Origin: Salipiger bermudensis HTCC2601
GTDB taxonomy: Bacteria; Pseudomonadota; Alphaproteobacteria; Rhodobacterales; Rhodobacteraceae
Length of the DNA: 64,000 bases
NCBI RefSeq assembly: GCF_000153725.1
Contig: NZ_DS022276.1
Span: 2,264,863-2,328,862 of the forward strand
Reading direction: 5' to 3'
This document shows, piece after piece, positions 58,395-64,000 of the stretch. How positions within the stretch are numbered: the first letter of the stretch is position 1; the number at the start of each line of letters is the position of its first letter. The notes below the pieces were generated by a model. The model was not told the DNA's origin, did no database searches, and saw nothing but the letters and a program-made list of their open reading frames with translations. The translations under genes and the position numbers were made by a program.

Positions 58395-58775
58395 TTACCG
58401 GTCGGAGGGATGGTTGACCCCGTCGGACCAGCCGATGGGCTCGTGATCGGCCGGGTTCACACCTTCGATGGCGCCCATGTTGACCCCGTACTCGTTGGGG
58501 TTCGAGCGCCTCCGGTGATACATGTAGATGCCGCAGACCGAGCAGAAATGGTGCTGCGCGGTCATCGTGCCGAACTGGTAGAGCGTGAGCTTGTCGGCGC
58601 CTTTCACCACCGCGACCCCGTCCAGCGGCGCCGAGACCGCGGGCGCGCCGCGGCGGCGGCAGAACGAGCAGTCGCAGCGGCGGGCGGTGTTGAGCCCGTC
58701 GGACAGGGTCACGCGCAGCTCCACAGCGCCGCAATGGCAGGTGACCTTTACGGGCTCGGGCATCGCCTCTGTCAT
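58395..58775 (-). CDS. GFA family (glutathione-dependent formaldehyde-activating-like) protein
   Basis: 126-aa zinc protein of the GFA/CENP-V fold. Zinc ligands are visible: CHCGAVEL (Cys13, Cys15), CDCSFCRRRG (Cys34, Cys36, Cys39) and HFCSVCGIYMYH (Cys78, Cys81). The family includes enzymes acting on formaldehyde-glutathione adducts, but most members are uncharacterised. The start at 58775 overlaps the rhomboid stop by 4 bp. Confidence 0.88.
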   Translation of the reverse strand: MTEAMPEPVKVTCHCGAVELRVTLSDGLNTARRCDCSFCRRRGAPAVSAPLDGVAVVKGADKLTLYQFGTMTAQHHFCSVCGIYMYHRRRSNPNEYGVNMGAIEGVNPADHEPIGWSDGVNHPSDR

Positions 58776-59515
58776 CGTCTGCGTCCTACTCTTGGAATGC
58801 GTGTGGTGTCGGTGTAGCGGCCCGCCGGGTGGGGCGGATGGCCGTGGGTGCGGCTCCAGAAGGCCGGGCCGCCGCGGCGCAGCCAAGTGGGCGCGATCAG
58901 TGCCATGCCGGCGACGAAGCCGCCCAGATGCGCCCAGTAGGCCACGCCCGAGCCGTCTCCGGCGGGGCCGAAGCCGCCGAAGAGCTGCAGGCTGAACCAC
59001 ACGGCGAGCATGATCCAGGCGGGCACCGGGATGATCTTGAAGATCACGATCAGGATCACGAGAATGTCGACGCGGGCCTTGGGGAACATCAGCAGATACG
59101 CCCCCATGACCCCGGCGATGGCGCCCGAGGCCCCGACGGTCGGAATCGGTGAGAGCGGCGCAGAGACGTAGTGCACCAGCGCCGCGATCAGGCCCGAGGC
59201 GAGGTAGAAGCCAAGGTATTTCACGTGCCCCAGCGCATCCTCGATATTGTCGCCGAAGATGAACAGGAACAGCATGTTGCCGGCAAGGTGGGTGAGCCCT
59301 CCATGCAGGAACATCGAGGTCAGAAGGCCGCTGAAGCCATAGCCCTCGGTGACCAGCGCCGGGATCAGCGCCCAGTCGATGAAGAAGGCGTTGAGCGCGC
59401 GCGGGTTCTGAAACAGGCCCCAGTAGCTGATGAAGATCACGATATTGGCCACGATCAGCCCGTAGGTGACATAGGGCGTGCGGCCCGACGGGTTGTGATC
59501 GCGGATCGGAAACAT
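58772..59515 (-). CDS. Rhomboid family intramembrane serine protease
   Basis: 247-aa inner-membrane protease with about six helices. The catalytic Ser130 is in GASGAIAG, and the partner His196 in AHLGGFVAG; HGGLTHLAGNMLFL supplies the conserved helix-2 region. The C-terminus is basic and cytoplasmic. ATG at 59515. Coupled to the GFA gene by an ATGA overlap. The substrate is unknown. Confidence 0.92.
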   Translation of the reverse strand: MFPIRDHNPSGRTPYVTYGLIVANIVIFISYWGLFQNPRALNAFFIDWALIPALVTEGYGFSGLLTSMFLHGGLTHLAGNMLFLFIFGDNIEDALGHVKYLGFYLASGLIAALVHYVSAPLSPIPTVGASGAIAGVMGAYLLMFPKARVDILVILIVIFKIIPVPAWIMLAVWFSLQLFGGFGPAGDGSGVAYWAHLGGFVAGMALIAPTWLRRGGPAFWSRTHGHPPHPAGRYTDTTRIPRVGRRR

Positions 59516-59599
59516 GCACAGTAGCTTGGCGCGGAACCGCGCCGCGTCAAGCTCTTGCAGGTGAAACGGGGCGCGGCAGGGGGCCGCGCCCGGCGCGCC

Positions 59600-62500
59600 T
59601 CACATGTTGCCGCCAAGGAGTGCGGCGTTGCCGCCCGAGGCGGTTGTGTCGATGCAGACATGGCGCTCGGCGCGGGCGTGGCCGGTGTCGGGCAGGCCGG
59701 TGATCAGGCTCAGGATCGGCCCTTTTCGCCCGGCGAGCGCGGCGCGGTAGGCGCGCGCCTCCGCTTCGTCGCCCCACCAGAGCGCCGCCGAGAGGCCGTC
59801 CAGCGTCGCCAGCGCTTCGGGTGCCAGCTTGCCCTGCGTGGTCACCGCGACGCCTCCCAGCTTGCGCACCGCCTCGGCTTGCGCCGCGGCGCAGTCCGAG
59901 CCCGGCCCGAGGCAGAGCACCGGAGGCCGGGCGAAGCTGGTGTACTGGTTGGCCTCGCCAGTCGGCCCGGGCAGTTCGGTGAGCTTGGGTGCCGCGCCGG
60001 GGCCTGCCCCGTCGATGGCCGCCGCGAGGCGCGCGGGCAGCTCGGCGGTGGACCAGCTGCCGGGGGCCTCGGATGCGGCATGTCTCCGGAAGCGATCGCA
60101 ATAGAGCGGCCCGCCGGCCTTGGGACCGGTGCCCGAGAGCCCCTCGCCGCCGAACGGCTGGCTGCCGACGATGGCGCCGATCTGGTTGCGGTTGACGTAG
60201 AGGTTGCCGGCCTCGACGCGCTCGGTCACGTGCTGCACCCGGTCGTCGATGCGGGTCTGCAGCCCGAAGGTCAGCCCGTAGCCGGTGGCGTTGATGGCGT
60301 CGATCACCTTGTCGAGTGCGTCGGCCTTGAAGGTGGCGAGATGAAGCACCGGGCCGAAGATCTCGCGCTCGAGATCCTCGATGCCGCCGACCCGGACCAG
60401 CGCCGGCCCGATGAAATGCCCGGCGCGCGGCACGTCGATCTGTTTCATCAGCCGGCCCTCGGCGCGGGCGGCCTCGACATAGGCATGGATGCCGTCATGC
60501 GCCTCGGCGTCGATCACCGGGCCGAGATCCGTCGACAGCTCCCACGGCTGGCCTGGGCGCAGCGCCTCCATCGCGCCTTCCAGCATCTCGATGAAATGCG
60601 GGGCGATGTCTTCCTGCACGTAGAGGCAGCGCAGCGCCGAGCAGCGCTGGCCGGCGGACTGGAAAGCCGATTCGACGATGGCGCGGATCGCCTGCTCGGG
60701 CAGGGCGGTGCTGTCGACGATCATCGCGTTGAGCCCGCCAGTCTCGGCGATCAGCGGGGTGCCGGGGTCGAGATGCTCGGCAATCGAGCGGTGGATGATC
60801 TGCGCAGTCTCGGTGGAGCCGGTGAAGGCGACGCCCGAGACGCGGCTGTTCGAGGTGAGCGCAGCGCCCACGTCGCCGGCACCGGGCAGCAGTTGCAGCG
60901 CCTCGCGCGGCACCCCGGCCTCGTGCAGCAGCTGCACCGCGCGCCACGCGATCAGCGGGGTCTGCTCGGCGGGTTTCGCCAGCACGGCATTGCCGGTGGC
61001 CAGCGCCGCGGCGATCTGGCCGGTGAAGATCGCCAGCGGGAAGTTCCACGGAGAGATGCAGGCAAACACCCCGCGCGGCGGGGCCCCCTCGGCGCGCTCG
61101 GCGTAGTAGCGCAGGAAATCAACCGCCTCGCGCAGCTCGGCCACGGCGTCGAGCTGGGTCTTGCCGGCCTCCCGGTGCAGCATCGCGAAGATCTCGCCGT
61201 AATGCGCTTCATAGAGATCGGCGGCCTTGAGCAGGGCCGCGGCCCGGTCCGAGGGGCTGGCCTGCCACGGCTGCGCAGCCTCGGCAGCGGCAGCGACGGT
61301 CTCGGGGCTGGCCCAGGTGATCTGGCCCACCTCATCGGACGGATCGGCCGGGTTCGGCACCGTCTCGGTCGCGCCGAGCGGAGCCTCGACAGCGGTGATC
61401 GGTCCGGCCTGCCACGGCGCACTGCGGAACGGTGCGCGGGCGGCGTCGATCTCGGCCAGCGTCGGACGGTGGGTCAGATCGAAGCCCTTGGAGTTCTCGC
61501 GCTCGGGGTGGAACAGCTCTGGCCCGCGGGCGAGGGGGCGCTGATCGTCGGCCTCGAACGGATCGGCGGCAACCACAGACGGCGGCACGTCCTCGTCGAC
61601 GATCTGGTTCACGAAGGACGAGTTCGCCCCGTTCTCGAGCAGGCGCCGCACCAGATAGGCCAGCAGGTCGCGATGCGCGCCCACGGGCGCGTAGATTCGG
61701 CAGCGGGTGCCCGCATCGGTCTTGACCAGCCCGTGCAGCGTCTCGCCCATGCCGTGCAGGCGCTGGAATTCGAACGCATCGGTGTTGTCAGCCATGTGCA
61801 GCACGGCGGCGACTGTGTGGGCGTTGTGGGTGGCGAATTGCGGGTAGATCCGGTCGGTCATGCCCAAGAGCTTGCGGGCATTGGCGATGTAGGAGATGTC
61901 GGTATTGGTCTTGGCGGTGAAGACCGGGAACCCCGCAAGGCCCATGACCTGCGCACGCTTGATCTCGGTGTCCCAGTAAGCGCCTTTCACCAGCCGCACC
62001 ATGATGCGGCGATCATGCGCCTCGGCCAGCGCGTAGAGCCAATCGATGGTCTCGGCGGCGCGCAGCCCGTAGGCCTGCACCACCACGCCGAACCCGTCCC
62101 AGCCGGCAAGCGTGGGCGAGGCGAAGGCACGCCCGATCACGTCGAGCGACAGCGACAGGCGGTCAGCCTCCTCGGCGTCGATGTTGAGCCCGATGCCGGC
62201 GGTCTTGGCTTCTTCGCAGAGCCGCAGCAGGCGCGGCACCAGCACCTCCATGACATGCTCGAACTGGCCCTCCTCGTAGCGCGCATAGAGCGCCGAGAGC
62301 TTCACCGAGATGCCGGGATTGTCGCGGATGTCCTTGGCCTTGGCGGCTTTTGCAATGGCGGAGATGGCCTTGGAATAGGCCTCGAGGTAGCGCAGCGCGT
62401 CCTCCTCGGTGCGGGCGGCCTCTCCCAGCATGTCATAGCTGTAGGTGTAGCCCTTGGCCTCCATGGCGCTGCCGCGCTTCATCGCCTTCTCGATGGTCTC

Positions 62501-63028
62501 GCCGAGGACGAACTGCGCGCCCATCTCCTTCATGGCGCGGCCCACGGCGGTGCGGATCACCGGTTCGCCGAGGCGTTTCATCGCATTGCGCAGGTGGCCC
62601 GCGGGGCCGGGGCGCTTCTCGGGGTCGAGGACCTTGCCGGTGAGCATCAGGGCCCAGGTCGAGGCGTTGACCAGCGGCGAGGTCGAGCGCCCCATGTGCT
62701 TGCCCCAGTTCGAGGGCGCGATCTTGTCCTCGATCAGCGCGTCGATGGTCTCGGCATCGGGGACGCGCAGCAGGGCCTCGGCAAGGCACATCAGCGCGAT
62801 GCCCTCGTCGGTCGATAGGCCATACTCGGCGAGGAAGACCTCCATCATGCCGGGCTTGGTGCTGCCGCGGATCTGGGTCACGAGGTTGGCGGCGCGGTCA
62901 CCGATTTCGCCGCGGTCGGCGGGCGAGAGTGCCGCCTGTTCGCGCAGCTTCGCGACGGTCGCGGCCTCGTCGGCATAGGTGTTGTGGTCGATCAGATGGC
63001 GCAGATCGGGGGCGATGTCCTTGGGCAT
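59600..63028 (-). CDS. putA: Bifunctional proline dehydrogenase / P5C dehydrogenase PutA
   Basis: 1142-aa enzyme oxidising proline to glutamate. The N-terminal FAD-binding proline dehydrogenase barrel spans about 60-470 (MVRLVKGAYWDTEIKRAQVMGL, here in part: RLVKGAYWD), and the NAD-dependent aldehyde dehydrogenase about 530-980, with FTGSTETAQ, ETGGLNAM and the catalytic Cys in GQRCSAL. No N-terminal ribbon-helix-helix is present, so it is the non-DNA-binding form. The C-terminal region from about 990 is the diverged extra domain of long PutA proteins. Regulated by the divergent Lrp-type gene. Confidence 0.95.
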   Translation of the reverse strand: MPKDIAPDLRHLIDHNTYADEAATVAKLREQAALSPADRGEIGDRAANLVTQIRGSTKPGMMEVFLAEYGLSTDEGIALMCLAEALLRVPDAETIDALIEDKIAPSNWGKHMGRSTSPLVNASTWALMLTGKVLDPEKRPGPAGHLRNAMKRLGEPVIRTAVGRAMKEMGAQFVLGETIEKAMKRGSAMEAKGYTYSYDMLGEAARTEEDALRYLEAYSKAISAIAKAAKAKDIRDNPGISVKLSALYARYEEGQFEHVMEVLVPRLLRLCEEAKTAGIGLNIDAEEADRLSLSLDVIGRAFASPTLAGWDGFGVVVQAYGLRAAETIDWLYALAEAHDRRIMVRLVKGAYWDTEIKRAQVMGLAGFPVFTAKTNTDISYIANARKLLGMTDRIYPQFATHNAHTVAAVLHMADNTDAFEFQRLHGMGETLHGLVKTDAGTRCRIYAPVGAHRDLLAYLVRRLLENGANSSFVNQIVDEDVPPSVVAADPFEADDQRPLARGPELFHPERENSKGFDLTHRPTLAEIDAARAPFRSAPWQAGPITAVEAPLGATETVPNPADPSDEVGQITWASPETVAAAAEAAQPWQASPSDRAAALLKAADLYEAHYGEIFAMLHREAGKTQLDAVAELREAVDFLRYYAERAEGAPPRGVFACISPWNFPLAIFTGQIAAALATGNAVLAKPAEQTPLIAWRAVQLLHEAGVPREALQLLPGAGDVGAALTSNSRVSGVAFTGSTETAQIIHRSIAEHLDPGTPLIAETGGLNAMIVDSTALPEQAIRAIVESAFQSAGQRCSALRCLYVQEDIAPHFIEMLEGAMEALRPGQPWELSTDLGPVIDAEAHDGIHAYVEAARAEGRLMKQIDVPRAGHFIGPALVRVGGIEDLEREIFGPVLHLATFKADALDKVIDAINATGYGLTFGLQTRIDDRVQHVTERVEAGNLYVNRNQIGAIVGSQPFGGEGLSGTGPKAGGPLYCDRFRRHAASEAPGSWSTAELPARLAAAIDGAGPGAAPKLTELPGPTGEANQYTSFARPPVLCLGPGSDCAAAQAEAVRKLGGVAVTTQGKLAPEALATLDGLSAALWWGDEAEARAYRAALAGRKGPILSLITGLPDTGHARAERHVCIDTTASGGNAALLGGNM

Positions 63029-63080
63029 TGGGCGTCTCCGGTGATTTTTGCCAGGATAGAGTGGTTCGTGAAGTCAATTT

Positions 63081-63101
63081 GCCTTAAGAGCTATTTTAGG
63101 C
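63081..63101. promoter_or_regulatory. Candidate operator in the putA/regulator divergent gap
   Basis: GCCTTAAGAGCTATTTTAGGC, an AT-rich imperfect inverted repeat (GCCTtAA / TTtTAGGC arms) in the 106-bp gap between putA and the Lrp-type gene. It is the likely binding site for the regulator, by position and symmetry only. Confidence 0.35.
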
Positions 63102-63134
63102 GCATCAAAACGACCGAAGATTCCGAGAAACGCA

Positions 63135-63623
63135 ATGCAAGACGACTACGAAGAATACGACCGGTTCGACCGCGCGATTCTGACCACCTTAGCAGCCGAA
63201 GGGCGAATCTCGATAACCGAGCTCGCCCGTCGTATCGGGCTGTCAAAAAGCCCCACGCAGGCGCGGCTGCGCCGGCTCGAGGAGCTTGGGGTGATCCGTG
63301 GCTACCGGGCGATCCTCGACCCGATCCGCCTGCGGCTCGATCACGTGGCCTTTGTCGAGGTGCGCATGCTCGACACCCGCGAGGCCTCGCTCGAGGCGTT
63401 CAACGCAGCGGTGGCGGCGATCCCCGAGATCGAGCAGGTGCATCTGATCGCCGGGAATTTCGATTATCTGCTGAAGGTACGCACCGCCGATATGCGCAGC
63501 TATCGCCGGGTGCTGGCCGAGAAGATCTCGACCTTGCCGCATGTCTCGACCACCTCGACCTATGTGGCGATGCAGGCGGTCAAGGAAGACGGCCTGGCGC
63601 GCCCGCCGGGGGCGAGCGCCTGA
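63135..63623 (+). CDS. putR: Lrp/AsnC family regulator of proline use
   Basis: 162-aa regulator. The winged helix-turn-helix covers about 10-65 (AEGRISITELARRIGLSKSP, QARLRRLEELGVIRGYRA); the C-terminal ligand/oligomerisation domain holds VHLIAGNFDYLLKVRTADM and VSTTSTYVAMQAVKE. PutR of Rhodobacter-like bacteria belongs to this family and activates putA when proline is present. The divergent position next to putA supports that role. Confidence 0.88.
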   Translation: MQDDYEEYDRFDRAILTTLAAEGRISITELARRIGLSKSPTQARLRRLEELGVIRGYRAILDPIRLRLDHVAFVEVRMLDTREASLEAFNAAVAAIPEIEQVHLIAGNFDYLLKVRTADMRSYRRVLAEKISTLPHVSTTSTYVAMQAVKEDGLARPPGASA

Positions 63624-63654
63624 GGCGCGCCGACGGGAAAGGAAAGGCGGCGGT

Positions 63655-63676
63655 TGCCCTTCGGGACGAAAGGGCA
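63655..63676 (+). terminator. Hairpin after putR
   Basis: TGCCCTT / AAGGGCA stem of 7 bp with an 8-nt loop, 31 bp after the putR stop. There is no T-run. Confidence 0.4.
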
Positions 63677-63760
63677 CAGCGCGGTCATTTCGCAGGATCC
63701 CACGCGGGAAGATCGTTGTCAGTCGTCGTCCTGAGCGGTAGAGGCATCAGGGCGCGTCGT

Positions 63761-63845
63761 GCGGGCGTGGTGGAATGGTAGACACAAGCGACTTAAAATC
63801 GCTAGGGCCTGGCCCGTGCGGGTTCGAGTCCCGCCGCCCGCACCA
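63761..63845 (+). tRNA. tRNA-Leu (anticodon UAA)
   Basis: 85-nt class II cloverleaf. Acceptor GCGGGCG pairs with CGCCCGC; the TpsiC loop is GGTTCGAGTCCC; the anticodon loop reads ACTTAAAAT with anticodon TAA. The variable arm (AGGGCCTGGCCCGT) is long, as expected for leucine tRNA. The CCA end is encoded. It is followed by a rho-independent terminator. Confidence 0.95.
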
Positions 63846-63902
63846 CTTGTCCATTGAGGCCTTTTTGCAAAGTCTAACGCTTTGAAAGGTGCGGTGGTTT
63901 TT

Positions 63903-63923
63903 CCGGCTTGAAGGCCGGTTTTT
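63903..63923 (+). terminator. Rho-independent terminator after tRNA-Leu
   Basis: CCGGC / GCCGG stem followed by TTTTT, about 57 bp after the tRNA. The flanking DNA to the window end is AT-rich and has no supported gene. Confidence 0.7.
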
Positions 63924-64000
63924 CGGCTCACGCCAATAGGAGCTGAATACACCATACGTAGTACTGCCCTTTTCACGCTGAAATCGCCATTTTCTATTAT

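Noticed and set aside
63719-63976. 85-codon minus-strand frame over the tRNA
   Set aside because: It is antisense to tRNA-Leu, including its terminator. This is a frequent false gene call.

Overview
The window is high-GC, gene-dense bacterial DNA (roughly two thirds G+C by eye). It looks like an alphaproteobacterial chromosome, most likely Rhodobacteraceae (Roseobacter group). Supporting signs are the sarcosine oxidase/serine dehydratase/PurU block, a PutA without an N-terminal DNA-binding domain beside a divergent Lrp-type regulator, a LOV protein next to an HWE-family kinase, DUF1127 and DUF1194 proteins, and many short ATGA gene overlaps. No phage, transposase or CRISPR array is visible. 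The only RNA gene seen is a tRNA-Leu(UAA) at the right end.

Layout. 1-6285: sarcosine oxidase genes soxD (apparent frameshift), soxA and soxG, then L-serine ammonia-lyase and formyltetrahydrofolate deformylase, a one-carbon/glycine catabolic unit. 6583-10991 (minus): a short LOV photoreceptor, a CheB-CheR-PAS-HWE kinase and a single-domain receiver. 11106-17610: GntR regulator and acetyltransferase, divergent from a spermidine/putrescine-type ABC importer with an Asp/Glu/hydantoin racemase. 17620-19928: a receiver protein divergent from a PAS histidine kinase. 20004-29140: a PQQ alcohol dehydrogenase with the lanthanide-type Asp, its usual accessory genes (Sel1-like protein, beta-propeller, two solute-binding proteins, cytochrome c-550) and an aldehyde dehydrogenase. 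29338-33303: a NosR-like membrane flavo-iron-sulfur protein, an ApbE flavin transferase, and a GAF/Fis regulator. 33555-40290: transglutaminase, ATP-grasp/alpha-E fusion and second transglutaminase. 40404-43688: an unknown aldolase-like protein, TauE exporter, degenerate DgoK and TrmO. 43867-50897: a urease operon (ureD A B C E F G) interrupted by small unknown genes and a DUF1127 gene. 51208-59515: housekeeping and small genes (thyX, gloA, DUF1194, MarR, sdhE, XRE, aspC, suhB, GFA, rhomboid). 59600-63623: putA with its Lrp-type regulator. 63761-63845: tRNA-Leu.

How the genes fit together. Several blocks process C1 units and small nitrogen compounds: sarcosine to glycine plus methylene-THF, serine to pyruvate plus ammonia, formyl-THF to formate, urea to ammonia, and proline to glutamate. 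The alcohol cluster would pass electrons from a periplasmic quinoprotein to cytochrome c-550, with the aldehyde taken up by the downstream dehydrogenase. A shared GACC-N2-GGTC sequence recurs upstream of three transcription units in that cluster and may be its operator. Two families of intergenic palindromic repeats occur. The points most worth a second look are the LOV/HWE signalling operon, the candidate regulon motif, the NosR-like/ApbE pair without nosZ, the transglutaminase/ATP-grasp cluster without a neighbouring Anbu peptidase, and the small genes inside the urease operon.
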